DNA of 64,000 nt, from assembly GCF_036013955.1 (NCBI RefSeq), contig NZ_CP107903.1:5332001-5396000 (forward strand). The letters run 5' to 3'. Position numbers and translations under genes: made by a program. Below are positions 17,513 to 25,559 of this stretch, in pieces. This DNA comes from Streptomyces sp. NBC_00459 (lineage in GTDB: Bacteria > Actinomycetota > Actinomycetes > Streptomycetales > Streptomycetaceae). Within the stretch, counting starts at the first letter, position 1. Each line of letters starts with the position of its first letter. The notes beneath the pieces are model-generated. The model had not been told where the DNA came from, did not search any database, and saw only the letters and a list, made by a program, of their open reading frames with translations.

Positions 17513-18934
17513 CTACGCCTGGCGGTCCAGCAGCAGGACCGCCAGGTCGTCCGTCAGCTCCCCGCCGTTCAGTTCGCGGACCTCGCTCACGGCCGCCCGC
17601 AGCAGGTTCTCGCCGCGCAGGCCCTGGGCGAGCTGGCGGCGGATCATCGCCACCATGCCGTCCTGGCCGAGCCGTTCCCGGCCCGCGCCGACATGGCCCT
17701 CGATCAGACCGTCCGTGTAGAGCATCAGCGTCCACTCGGCCCCCAGCTGCACCTGCGTACGAGGCCAGCGGGCCCCCGGCAGCAGTCCCAGCGCCGGGCC
17801 GTTGTTGTCGTGGGGCAGCAGTTCCGCCACGGCGCCGGGCCCGGAGGGTGCGGGCGTCGGGCGGACCAGCAGCGGAGCCGGGTGGCCGGCCAGGCACAGG
17901 CCGGCGCTGCGGCCGTCCGGCGAGATGTCGACCGTGCAGAGCGTCGCGAAGATCTCGTCGTTCTCGCGTTCGTGCTCCAGGACCTGCTGGAGCGTGCCCA
18001 GCAGCGCGTCGCCGCACAGGCCCGCCAGTGTCAGCGCACGCCATGCGATGCGCAGCTCCACACCGAGCGCCGCCTCGTCGGGGCCGTGCCCGCACACGTC
18101 GCCGATCATCGCGTGGACCGTGCCGTCGGGCGTACGGACCGTGTCGTAGAAGTCGCCGCCGAGCAGGGCGCGGGAGCGGCCGGGACGGTAGCGGGCGGCG
18201 AAGCGCAGCGAGGAGCCGTCGAGGAGCGGGGTGGGGAGCAGACCGCGTTCCAGGCGGGCGTTCTCCTGGGCTCGCAGCCGGGACTCGGTGAGCCGGCGTT
18301 CGGCCCTGTCGGAGCGTTTTCTCTCCACCGCGTAGCGGATCGCGCGGCTCAGCAGCCGGCCGTCCAGCTCGTCGCGGAAGAGGTAGTCCTGGGCGCCGAC
18401 GCGTACCGCCTCCGTACCCCGCTCGGCGTCGCCGGAGGCGGTGAGCGCGAGGACGGCGTGCCGGGGCGCGAGCCGCAGTACGTGTTTCAGCACCGCCAGC
18501 TCGTCGTCGTTGCCGTCGTCGGTGTTCGGGGGCGTCGGGGGCGCGGGCAGGGCGAGGTCCAGCAGGATGCAGTGGACGTCGTCGGTGAGCAGTCGCTCGG
18601 CCTCGGTGAGGTTGCGTGCCGTACGGACGCGGATCGGCTTGCCCGACGCGTCGAGCAGCTCGGGCACGACGGGCGAGCCGCCCGGGTCGTCCTGGATCAG
18701 CAGGAGGGTCAGATGTGTGCCGGGGGCGGTGAAGGATGCTGCGGCCTTGGCGGCGGCGTCAGCGGCGTCGGAGGCGTCCGTGCCGGTCGTCGTCTGCTTG
18801 CGCGGGGCCGATTCACCGGAGGGGGTGCCCGGGCCGGGGGTGCCGGTGGAGGCCGCTCCGGGCATGGCAGGGGCCGGCGCCTGATCGGTCTCCAGGGCCG
18901 GGATCGCTCTCTGCCGCGGTACGGGTACGGGCAT
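17513..18934 (-). CDS. Receiver-PP2C (SpoIIE/RsbU-type) phosphatase
   Basis: Protein of 473 aa. ATG 18934 (MPVPVPRQRAIPAL) has AAGGA ten bases upstream; an earlier ATG is rejected. A Pro/Thr/Ala-rich linker (1-80) is followed by a receiver domain (~85-205) with phospho-acceptor Asp in ILLDLALP and a degenerate Lys (LFRDEL). Then comes a PP2C phosphatase domain (~245-470) with GGDFYD, GDVCGHGPDEA and LTDDLAVLLL, containing the metal-binding Asps. Such proteins dephosphorylate anti-anti-sigma factors and feed SigB/WhiG-type stress or development pathways. No partner kinase or STAS gene is adjacent. Confidence 0.9.
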   Translation of the reverse strand: MPVPVPRQRAIPALETDQAPAPAMPGAASTGTPGPGTPSGESAPRKQTTTGTDASDAADAAAKAAASFTAPGTHLTLLLIQDDPGGSPVVPELLDASGKPIRVRTARNLTEAERLLTDDVHCILLDLALPAPPTPPNTDDGNDDELAVLKHVLRLAPRHAVLALTASGDAERGTEAVRVGAQDYLFRDELDGRLLSRAIRYAVERKRSDRAERRLTESRLRAQENARLERGLLPTPLLDGSSLRFAARYRPGRSRALLGGDFYDTVRTPDGTVHAMIGDVCGHGPDEAALGVELRIAWRALTLAGLCGDALLGTLQQVLEHERENDEIFATLCTVDISPDGRSAGLCLAGHPAPLLVRPTPAPSGPGAVAELLPHDNNGPALGLLPGARWPRTQVQLGAEWTLMLYTDGLIEGHVGAGRERLGQDGMVAMIRRQLAQGLRGENLLRAAVSEVRELNGGELTDDLAVLLLDRQA

Positions 18935-19258
18935 CGTCGTGGGTTCCTTCCCTCCCCCCGAGGGCACGATGGGCGAGGGGTCTCGATCCACCGACCGGGA
19001 CCATAGCGGTTGACAGGCCCGCAACGGAATGGTTGGCGGCGCGTCCGCGCGGTGGCGCCGGTGTCATATGCCGTGCTCCGTAACGCACTTGGGTGCGGGG
19101 TTGCCCGCCCGGGGATGACGAAAGTCACGTCCACCAGAGGGTTGGGCGGTGCTGGTGGGTGCGGTGGGTCACGTGGGACGGGTCACCTACGGCGCGGGAT
19201 GTTCCGTACCGAGGGAAAAGTTCTCTATGTGCCGAATTGACCGAAGTGGCCGCCCGGT
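18935..19258. other. Intergenic region without a recognised gene
   Basis: 324 bases between the phosphatase start and the NlpC/P60 stop, both on the minus strand. I see a GGGTCAC direct repeat around 19164-19190 but no convincing coding sequence. It must contain the promoter of the phosphatase gene. Confidence 0.5.
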
Positions 19259-20338
19259 TCACGCACCCGGCCGGACCACCCCGAGTATCTTCATCGACCC
19301 CGCCCCCGCGATCGTCACCGTCCGTCCGGGCCGCGGGGCGTGCACCATCTTGCCGTCGCCCACGTACATCGCGATGTGACTCGCGTCGTCGAAGTAGACG
19401 ATCAGGTCGCCGGGACGCATGTCCGCGATGTCGATGTGCGGAAGCTGTTCCCACTGCTGCTGCGAGGTGCGCGGGATGGTGACCCCGGCCGCAGCCCAGG
19501 CCGCCGAGGTCAGGCCCGAGCAGTCGAACGTGCCGGGACCCTCGGCGCCCCACTCGTACGCCTTGCCCAGCTGTGCCGTCGCGTACTCCACGGCCCTCTC
19601 GCCCTGTGCCGTCGTGCTGCCGTCGCTGTCGTCGAGGACGCCGGAGTCGAGCCAGGACGTCTGCGCCTTGGCGGCGGCCTCCCGCTCCAGCTCCGCGAGG
19701 CGTTCCTTCTCCTCCTTCTGGAGCTGGGACTCCAGGTCCTCGGCCGCCGCGATCTGCTGCTCGATCTTCTTCTGGGCGGCGGCCCTGGCCTTCCGGCTCG
19801 CCTCCAGCTTCGTCCACTGGGCCGAGGCGTCCTTCGCGTACAGCTCCAAGTCCTGCTGGGTGCGCGTCATTTCGGCGAACAGGCCCTTGGTCGCCTTCTC
19901 GCCCTGCCGGATCCGGCTGACCCCCTCCAGCCACGCCTGTGGATCGTCGCTGAGCCACAGTCGCGCCGTCGGCGGCAGGCCCCCCGAGCGGTACTGGGCG
20001 CGGGCTGCGGCGCCCGCGCGGTCCTTCAACTCGGCCAGCCGCTCCTGCCCCTTGACGATCTCCCGGGCCAGCTCGACGATCTCGTCGGACTGCCGCTCGG
20101 CCTCCTCCTCCGCCGCGTTGTAGGCGTCCGTGGCGACCGCGGCGTCGTGGTAGAGCTTCTCCAGCCTCTTGTGTACGGCTTCCAGGTCCTTGTTCGGTGG
20201 CAGGGTCACGCTCGGCGTCGGTGTGGGTGTCGGTGTCGGCGCGGGGCTCGCGTACGCGCCGCCCGCGCCGCCCAGGACGGTGACCGCGCAGACCAGTCCC
20301 ACGGCTGTCGCGACCAGGCTCCGCTTGCCGGCTCCCAT
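19259..20338 (-). CDS. Secreted NlpC/P60 peptidoglycan hydrolase
   Basis: Protein of 359 aa. Signal peptide at 1-31 (MGAGKRSLVATAVGLV... to AYAS), then a Pro-Thr linker (PAPTPTPTPTPS). A long coiled coil (~50-235) is rich in Glu/Ala/Arg, and the C-terminal NlpC/P60 domain (~245-359) has catalytic Cys in FDCSGLT, His in ASHIAMYVG and a third polar residue in MVHAPRPG. This is the RipA/CwlO-type architecture: the coiled coil regulates a D,L-endopeptidase acting on stem peptides. It probably acts in cell growth or spore germination. The 339-base upstream region suggests complex control. Confidence 0.92.
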   Translation of the reverse strand: MGAGKRSLVATAVGLVCAVTVLGGAGGAYASPAPTPTPTPTPSVTLPPNKDLEAVHKRLEKLYHDAAVATDAYNAAEEEAERQSDEIVELAREIVKGQERLAELKDRAGAAARAQYRSGGLPPTARLWLSDDPQAWLEGVSRIRQGEKATKGLFAEMTRTQQDLELYAKDASAQWTKLEASRKARAAAQKKIEQQIAAAEDLESQLQKEEKERLAELEREAAAKAQTSWLDSGVLDDSDGSTTAQGERAVEYATAQLGKAYEWGAEGPGTFDCSGLTSAAWAAAGVTIPRTSQQQWEQLPHIDIADMRPGDLIVYFDDASHIAMYVGDGKMVHAPRPGRTVTIAGAGSMKILGVVRPGA

Positions 20339-20677
20339 TCCCCGTACCCCCGTACCTTTTCGCCCATTTGATTAACCGTCAGTAACTTACGGCGCTCGGG
20401 GGATCGTGCCATGTCACCGCAAAAAGCAACAGGCATCCCGCAAGTTGCCTGCCCTTCCCCCGGCCCCCGCATGTGTGACGAACGGCGCGGGGAGATCGTT
20501 GCCCGTGAATCGTGAGCAATGTGAGGCGCCTGAAAAGCCGGAAAGTCCAGCAAACCGACAGCAACCGGGCGGTAATCCGGCGGTGGTTCGGCAGTGGCCC
20601 GGCGGGATTCGGTGAGATTCGACGGGAATCCGGCAGGCCGGTGACCGGACAGGCCGGTGATCCGGCCATCCGGTGGC
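20339..20677. other. Leader/promoter region of the NlpC/P60 gene
   Basis: Long non-coding stretch. It contains TTAACCGTCAGTAACTTA near the start codon (direct TAAC repeats) and a small hairpin CAGGCA-N10-TGCCTG around 20431-20452. Cell-wall hydrolase genes in Streptomyces sometimes carry c-di-AMP (ydaO) riboswitches; I looked for one by eye and did not recognise it. A covariance-model search would settle this. Confidence 0.4.
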
Positions 20678-21499
20678 TCAGTGCCGAGGCGCCAACGCCC
20701 CCCACGACACGGTCACTTCACCCTGCCGCCACCGCACCGGCCCGTCCGTCACGGGCCAGTCGGCCGTCAGGTCCCGTACCGCACGGATCCAGCGCTGGCG
20801 GGCCCCGTACGAGGCGTAGGGTGCCGCGCCCGCCCAGGCCCGGTCGAAGTCGCGCAGGAAGGCGTGCACCGGTTCGCCGGGGACGTTGCGGTGGATGAGG
20901 GCCTTCGGTAGGCGCTCGGCGAGGTCGGAGGGGCGGTCCAGGGAGCCGAGCCGCGCCGCGAAGGTGACCGTGCGCGGCCCCTCGGGCCCGAGGGCGACCC
21001 ACACGTGCCGCCGCCCGATCTCGTCGCACGTCCCCTCGACGAGCAGCCCGCCCCCGAAACCGCCCGCGGCCGGTGCGAGCCGGGCGCACAGCCGCGCCCA
21101 GACCCCGGCGACCTCGGCCTCGTCGTACTGCCGCAGCACGTTCGCCGCGCGGATCAGCTCCGGCCGCTCCGGCAACGGGATCTCGAAGCCGCCGTGCCGG
21201 AAGGCGAGCCCTTCGCGCTCGTACGGTTTCGCCGCCGCGACCCGGGCAGGCTCGATCTCGACACCCACCACGCGCGCGCGTGGCGCCACGGTACGCAGCC
21301 GCGCGAGTAGTTCGACGGCCGTCCAGGGTGCGGCGCCGTACCCGAGGTCGACCGCGACGGGGGAGGGGGCCCGGCGCAGGGCGGCGCCGTGCGTGGCCGC
21401 GATCCAGCGGTCCATACGGCGCAGCCGGTTGGGGTTGGTCGTCCCGCGCGTCACCGTTCCCAGGGGGTGGGAGCGGGTCGATGTGCGGGGAACAGCCAT
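20678..21499 (-). CDS. Class I SAM-dependent methyltransferase
   Basis: Protein of 273 aa from ATG 21499. SAM-binding motif I is VAVDLGYGAAPWTAVELL, with the following acidic strand end in VVGVEIEPARV; FRHGGFEIP and LLVEGTCDEIGRR correspond to later Rossmann strands. The variant DLGYG replaces DLGCG. No substrate can be inferred. It is divergent from mshA (167 bases between starts), an arrangement seen in other streptomycetes, and may share regulation with mycothiol synthesis. Confidence 0.8.
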   Translation of the reverse strand: MAVPRTSTRSHPLGTVTRGTTNPNRLRRMDRWIAATHGAALRRAPSPVAVDLGYGAAPWTAVELLARLRTVAPRARVVGVEIEPARVAAAKPYEREGLAFRHGGFEIPLPERPELIRAANVLRQYDEAEVAGVWARLCARLAPAAGGFGGGLLVEGTCDEIGRRHVWVALGPEGPRTVTFAARLGSLDRPSDLAERLPKALIHRNVPGEPVHAFLRDFDRAWAGAAPYASYGARQRWIRAVRDLTADWPVTDGPVRWRQGEVTVSWGALAPRH

Positions 21500-21567
21500 G
21501 GGTACGAGGGTAAGGGGCAGCGCCGTATCGAACGGTTGAGCGGAAAAGAGTAATGATTGGGCAAAGA

Positions 21568-21595
21568 GGAAATGGGCCGCCCACTCGTGGCGTTG
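21568..21595 (+). promoter_or_regulatory. Sigma-R-like promoter upstream of mshA
   Basis: GGAAAT (21568-21573), 18 bases, GTTG (21592-21595) fits the sigma-R pattern GGGAAT-N18-GTTG with one mismatch. In S. coelicolor mshA is a reported sigma-R target during thiol stress, which supports the reading. Confidence 0.6.
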
Positions 21596-21666
21596 ACCCT
21601 TCGGAGCTGTGCGAAGAGCGAACCGCGAGCAGCCGCGAAGTCGGGGCCGAGAAGGAGGAACGCCAC

Positions 21667-22971
21667 GTGAGCCAGTACATCGGCCTGCTGGGCCGCCGCC
21701 GCAGGCCCCGCCGGGTGGCCATGCTCTCGGTGCACACCTCCCCGCTCCACCAGCCCGGCACGGGCGACGCCGGCGGAATGAACGTCTACATCGTCGAGCT
21801 CGCGCAGCGCCTCGCCGCGATCAACATCGAGGTCGAGATATTCACCCGGGCCACCACGGCCGCCCTCCCCCCGGCCGTCGAGCTGGCCCCCGGCGTACTC
21901 GTGCGCCACATCGACGCGGGCCCCTACGAAGGCCTCCCCAAGGAGGACCTGCCGGCCCAGCTGTGCGCCTTCACGCACGGCGTCATGCAGGCCTGGGCCG
22001 GCCACCGCCCCGGCCACTACGACCTCGTGCACTCGCACTACTGGCTCTCCGGCCATGTCGGCTGGCTCGCCGCCCAGCGCTGGGGCACCCCGCTGGTGCA
22101 CGCCATGCACACCATGGCCAAGGTCAAGAACGCCGCCCTGGCCACCGGCGACAGCCCCGAGCCCGCCGCCCGCGTGATCGGCGAGATGCAGGTCGTGGCC
22201 GCCGCCGACCGCCTCATCGCCAACACGGCCGAAGAGGCCGACGAACTCGTACGGCACTACGACGCCGACCCCCGCAGGGTCGCCGTGGTCCACCCGGGCG
22301 TCAACCTCGACCGCTTCTCCCCGGCCGACGGCCGCGCCGCCGCCCGCGCCCGCCTGGGCCTTCCGCAGCACGCACTGATCCCCCTCTTCGCGGGCCGCAT
22401 CCAGCCCCTGAAGGCCCCCGACGTGCTGCTCCGCGCGGTCGCCGTCCTCCTGGACGAGCGCCCCGAGCTGCGCGCCAACATCGTCGTCCCGATAGTCGGC
22501 GGCCCCAGCGGCAGCGGCCTTGCCAAGCCGGAGGGCCTGCAGAAGCTCGCCGCCCGCCTGGGCATCGCGGACGTCGTACGCTTCCGCCCGCCGGTCGACC
22601 AGGAGCAGCTGGCGGACTGGTTCCGGGCGGCATCCGTCCTCGTCATGCCGTCCTACAGCGAATCGTTCGGCCTGGTCGCCATAGAGGCCCAGGCGGCGGG
22701 CACACCGGTGCTGGCGGCAGCGGTGGGCGGCCTCCCGGTGGCGGTCGCCGACGGGCGTACGGGATTCCTCGTGAAGGGCCACGATCCCGCCGCCTACGCG
22801 CGCGTGCTGCGCGATTTCGCCGACAACGAGACCCTCACCGCCCGGATGGGCGCGTCGGCGGCCCGGCACGCCCAGCGCTTCGGCTGGGACGCCTCGGCCG
22901 CCGCCACGGGGGACGTCTACATGGCCGCGATGCAGGCCCACAGGCGTCGCGTACGCTCGCTGCATGGCTGA
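21667..22971 (+). CDS. mshA: D-inositol-3-phosphate glycosyltransferase
   Basis: Protein of 434 aa, start GTG 21667 with AAGGAGG nine bases upstream. GT-B fold, family GT4: N-terminal HTSPLHQPGTGDAGGMNVYI (acceptor/donor loop), VHSHYWLSG, HTMAKVKN, then the C-terminal nucleotide-sugar domain with FAGRIQPLKAPD and the E-x7-E motif ESFGLVAIEAQ. MshA joins UDP-GlcNAc to 1L-myo-inositol-1-phosphate, the first step of mycothiol synthesis. Overlap with the next gene indicates co-transcription. The sigma-R-like promoter fits induction by oxidative or thiol stress. Confidence 0.95.
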   Translation: MSQYIGLLGRRRRPRRVAMLSVHTSPLHQPGTGDAGGMNVYIVELAQRLAAINIEVEIFTRATTAALPPAVELAPGVLVRHIDAGPYEGLPKEDLPAQLCAFTHGVMQAWAGHRPGHYDLVHSHYWLSGHVGWLAAQRWGTPLVHAMHTMAKVKNAALATGDSPEPAARVIGEMQVVAAADRLIANTAEEADELVRHYDADPRRVAVVHPGVNLDRFSPADGRAAARARLGLPQHALIPLFAGRIQPLKAPDVLLRAVAVLLDERPELRANIVVPIVGGPSGSGLAKPEGLQKLAARLGIADVVRFRPPVDQEQLADWFRAASVLVMPSYSESFGLVAIEAQAAGTPVLAAAVGGLPVAVADGRTGFLVKGHDPAAYARVLRDFADNETLTARMGASAARHAQRFGWDASAAATGDVYMAAMQAHRRRVRSLHG

Positions 22972-23455
22972 TTCGGCGTCGATCATCGAGCAGGTCCTCA
23001 CCGAGGCCGACCTGGACTGGGAGAGCCCGAAGCCCGGCAACTACGTCGTAAAATTGCCCGGGACCCGCAAACTCTCGACGACGGTCTCGCTCCTCGTGGG
23101 CAGGCACTCCCTCTCACTGAACGCGTTCGTGATCCGCCACCCCGACGAGAACGAGGCGGGCGTCCACCGCTGGCTCCTGGAGCGCAACCTCAAGCTGTAC
23201 GGCGTGAGTTACGCGGTGGACCGCCTGGGCGACGTCTATGTGACGTCCAAGCTGCCCCTGTCCGCGATCACCCCCGAGGAGATCGACCGTCTCCTCGGCT
23301 CGGTCCTGGAGGCGGCCGACGGCGGCTTCAACACCCTTCTGGAGCTGGGGTTCGCGTCGGCGATCCGCAAGGAGTACGCCTGGCGGGTGTCCCGGGGAGA
23401 GTCGACCCGCAACCTTGACGCCTTCGCCCACCTGACCCAGCGGCCTACGGACTGA
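22964..23455 (+). CDS. YbjN-domain protein
   Basis: Protein of 163 aa, ATG 22964 overlapping the end of mshA by 8 bases, so translationally coupled. The fold resembles type III secretion chaperone-like YbjN proteins (MADSASIIEQVLTEADLDW, LSLNAFVIRHPDENEAGVHRWLLERN). In mycobacteria and streptomycetes this gene regularly follows mshA, suggesting a role tied to mycothiol or redox homeostasis; no activity is established. Its 3' end overlaps the convergent AraC gene by 11 bases. Confidence 0.88.
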   Translation: MADSASIIEQVLTEADLDWESPKPGNYVVKLPGTRKLSTTVSLLVGRHSLSLNAFVIRHPDENEAGVHRWLLERNLKLYGVSYAVDRLGDVYVTSKLPLSAITPEEIDRLLGSVLEAADGGFNTLLELGFASAIRKEYAWRVSRGESTRNLDAFAHLTQRPTD

Positions 23456-24257
23456 ATCCTCGGCCGAGCCGGTAGCGCCCGGGCGGCACGCCCACCAACT
23501 TCCTGAAGTGGCGCGTGAGATGGGCCTGGTCGTAGAACCCGGTGGCCGTCGCGACCTCGCCGACAGGCAGCCCGTCGAGGAGCAGCCGCCGGGCCCGGTC
23601 GACACGACGCGCCGTCAGATACCGGTGCGGCGGCATCCCGAAGGCCGCGCTGAACGCCCGTACGAGATGCGCGGGATGGGCGTGCACGAGCCGCGCGGCC
23701 TCGTCGAGCGTGATCCCGTCCACGAGTCGCTCGTCGAGCAGCGCCCGCAACCGCCGGGCGAGCGGCGGATCGACGCGCGCGGGACGGGGCCGGGGTACGT
23801 CCGTCGCCCGCAACCGCGTACGCAGCCGCTCCGCGACGAGCGCCAGCCGGCTCGCCGCCTCGAACTCCTCCCCGGCCCGCACGAGCGCACCGTGCAACTG
23901 CCCGACGCGCAGGCGCAGCAGGGGGTCGCGCAGATCGGGCCGGTCGACGGCGGCCCCGATCAACTCCTCGCCCAGATGGGTGGAGTCGAGATAGAGGACC
24001 CGTTTGCGGAACCCGTCCGGCGTCGCGGGCGACCCGTTGTGCGGCACATGCGGCGGCAGCAGGGTCACGGTGTCGTGCGGGGTGCCCCGCTCGTGCCGGT
24101 CCAGGTCGTACCGTACGGCGCCGTCGTCGACGATGAGCAGCGTCCAGGTGTCGTGTACGTGCATGGGGTAGGCGTACTCGGTGAAGTGGGCGTGGAAGAC
24201 CTCGACGACGCCGGTCACGGCCGGGCGCCAGGCGGAGACTTCCTGCCGGGTGGCCAT
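23445..24257 (-). CDS. AraC-family regulator with cupin sensor domain
   Basis: Protein of 270 aa from ATG 24257 (MATRQEVSAWRPAV). The N-terminal AraC-binding cupin (~15-100) has YPMHVHDTWTLLIVDDG and ERGTPHDTVTLLPPHVPH; the C-terminal double HTH (~165-265) has LDEAARLVHAHPAHLVRAFSAAFG and VGEVATATGFYDQAHLTRHFRK. It lies divergent from the DUF2000 gene with only 49 bases between starts; that gap holds two CGTAC direct repeats 15 bases apart, a plausible AraC binding site. It probably controls the DUF2000 gene. Confidence 0.9.
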   Translation of the reverse strand: MATRQEVSAWRPAVTGVVEVFHAHFTEYAYPMHVHDTWTLLIVDDGAVRYDLDRHERGTPHDTVTLLPPHVPHNGSPATPDGFRKRVLYLDSTHLGEELIGAAVDRPDLRDPLLRLRVGQLHGALVRAGEEFEAASRLALVAERLRTRLRATDVPRPRPARVDPPLARRLRALLDERLVDGITLDEAARLVHAHPAHLVRAFSAAFGMPPHRYLTARRVDRARRLLLDGLPVGEVATATGFYDQAHLTRHFRKLVGVPPGRYRLGRGFSP

Positions 24258-24306
24258 GCAAAGAACGTACAAGACGGGATCGTACGAGGCTCGGCAGTCT
24301 CGAAGC

Positions 24307-24750
24307 ATGAGCACCGAGAGCCCGACGGGCACCACCCCGATCCGCTTCGACACGAAGATCGCCGTCCTGCTGCGCGAGGACCTGGAACCCTGGCAGCGCC
24401 TGAACGTGACCGCGTTCCTGGTCAGCGGCCTGGGGACGACGATCCCCGAGGTGATCGGCGAGCCGTACGAGGACGCGGACGGCACGCCGTACCTCCCGAT
24501 GTTTCGGCAGCCGGTCCTCGTCTTCGAGGCCACGAAGGAGACGCTGAAGGCGGCGCACGGACGAGCGGTGTCCCGCGCCCTGCCGTGCTCCGTCTTCACG
24601 TCCGACCTCTTCGGCACGGGCAACGACCGGGACAACCGGGCGGCCGTACGGGCCGTGGGGTCGGGGGAGCTGGATGTGGTGGGGGTGGCGGTGTACGGGC
24701 CGAAGAACGCGGTGGACAAGGTGGTGAAGGGGGCGCGGATGCATCCGTGA
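24307..24750 (+). CDS. DUF2000 family protein
   Basis: Protein of 147 aa from ATG 24307. It contains KIAVLLREDLEPWQRLNVTAFLVSGL and the late segment NRAAVRAVGSGELDVVGVAVYGPKNAVDKVVKG typical of DUF2000, a family with a peptidyl-tRNA-hydrolase-2-like fold and no proven function. It is divergent from an AraC regulator, probably its controller. Confidence 0.82.
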   Translation: MSTESPTGTTPIRFDTKIAVLLREDLEPWQRLNVTAFLVSGLGTTIPEVIGEPYEDADGTPYLPMFRQPVLVFEATKETLKAAHGRAVSRALPCSVFTSDLFGTGNDRDNRAAVRAVGSGELDVVGVAVYGPKNAVDKVVKGARMHP

Positions 24751-24811
24751 GCGCGGCGTGCTGCCCCTTGTCTGTGGCTGTGGGGGCTGCTGACGAGGGG
24801 GAGGTGGCGGG

Positions 24812-24931
24812 TTTCTCGATGGCAGAGAAGCCGATTTTTCCATCGGAAACCATCTGCCGCATGCGTTGCACCGCGGCGGCACGTCGACGCCGATCGGCGA
24901 TCTCCCGGAGCGCCGCGTTCACCGTGCCCAC
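24812..24931 (-). pseudogene. VapB-like antitoxin remnant
   Basis: From GTG 24931 the minus strand reads VGTVNAALREIADRRRRAAA and on to QRMRQMVSDGKIGF. This matches the central helix region of VapB antitoxins (typically K-x-DTVNAALREI...RR). The N-terminal ribbon-helix-helix portion is missing: an in-frame TGA lies just upstream. The C-terminus runs into Pro/Ser-rich noise, and no PIN-domain toxin follows. I read this as a decayed type II antitoxin. Its proximity to the tiny-gene operon (next four entries) suggests turnover of accessory DNA here. Confidence 0.5.
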
Positions 24932-24970
24932 TACGGTGAGTCGGTCAACTCCGCAGGATCTGAAGGGAGT

Positions 24971-25162
24971 TCATAGGCGGACCTCCTTCGCTGGGACCGG
25001 AGACGGCCGGTGGCAGGAGCACGTGCACACCAGGTAACGCACGCCGGGGACACCGCTGTCGCGGGGCTCGAAATCCCGGCAACGGGGATGCTGACCGAGA
25101 GTGCACCGGGGCGACCGGTACGGGGGTTCCGGCGCCCAGGCCGGCTCGGGGGCGTGGGTCAC
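24971..25162 (-). CDS. Small Cys-rich protein (last gene of overlapping micro-operon)
   Basis: 63 aa from GTG 25162, overlapping the previous stop as GTGA. Two Cys clusters: CTLGQHPRCRDF and VCTCSCH, i.e. C-x7-C and C-x-C-x-CH, a likely metal site. Contains YRSPRCTLG and ARDSGVPG-like segments seen in many uncharacterised Streptomyces proteins. Its own stop overlaps a further ATGA preceded by AAGGAGG, opening a 9-codon frame (MNSLQILRS), perhaps the start of a lost fifth gene. Function unknown. Confidence 0.6.
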   Translation of the reverse strand: MTHAPEPAWAPEPPYRSPRCTLGQHPRCRDFEPRDSGVPGVRYLVCTCSCHRPSPVPAKEVRL

Positions 25163-25362
25163 TCGGCAGTCCCCCTGCCGGTGTTGGCCGTGCGGTGGGG
25201 CGGGACCACGTTCCATGTGCGGCCCCAGGGGTCGCGGTGGTCCCCGCCGTGCTCCAGGGGGAGGACGCACGCGCCCAACTCGCTGAGAATGGGGGCATGT
25301 TGGAGCAGGGAGGCGCGGGCAGTCCCGCACCGGTCCGTGTGCGTAGTCGGCGGCGCGGTCAT
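25159..25362 (-). CDS. Small hypothetical protein in micro-operon
   Basis: 67 aa from ATG 25362 (MTAPPTTHTDRCGTARASLL), overlapping the previous stop as ATGA and the next start as GTGA. The segment LEHGGDHRDPWGRTWNVVPPHR looks compact and conserved-like, with His and Cys residues; no domain recognised. Real-gene evidence is the four-gene chain of 4-base overlaps and G/C-biased third positions. Confidence 0.55.
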   Translation of the reverse strand: MTAPPTTHTDRCGTARASLLQHAPILSELGACVLPLEHGGDHRDPWGRTWNVVPPHRTANTGRGTAE

Positions 25363-25559
25363 CGGGACCCCTCGGCGTAGGCGAGGCGGTAGGCCGCCCA
25401 CAGCTCCCGCCCGCTCGCGCAACCGTCCTGTGCCTTGCGGACGTTCTTGCACTCGGCGCATTTACGCGTGTGCTCGAACCACAGCCGATAGGCGCGCGGC
25501 ATGGGCAACTCGGCCTGCCGCACGGCCGCCCCGACCTTGGCACCGCCCGTGCCGGTCAT
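25359..25559 (-). CDS. Small zinc-ribbon-like protein in micro-operon
   Basis: 66 aa from ATG 25559, overlapping its neighbours on both sides by 4 bases. The core is YRLWFEHTRKCAECKNVRKA then QDGCASGRELWAAYRLA: C-x2-C plus one Cys and a His, with two Trp, resembling short Streptomyces proteins that carry half a zinc ribbon. No catalytic motif. Likely a metal-binding adaptor or regulator, but this is inference. Confidence 0.6.
   Translation of the reverse strand: MTGTGGAKVGAAVRQAELPMPRAYRLWFEHTRKCAECKNVRKAQDGCASGRELWAAYRLAYAEGSR

Noticed and set aside
20339..20677. Possible ydaO-type c-di-AMP riboswitch before the NlpC/P60 gene
   Set aside because: Expected conserved segments were not recognisable by eye; needs an Infernal search, so not claimed.
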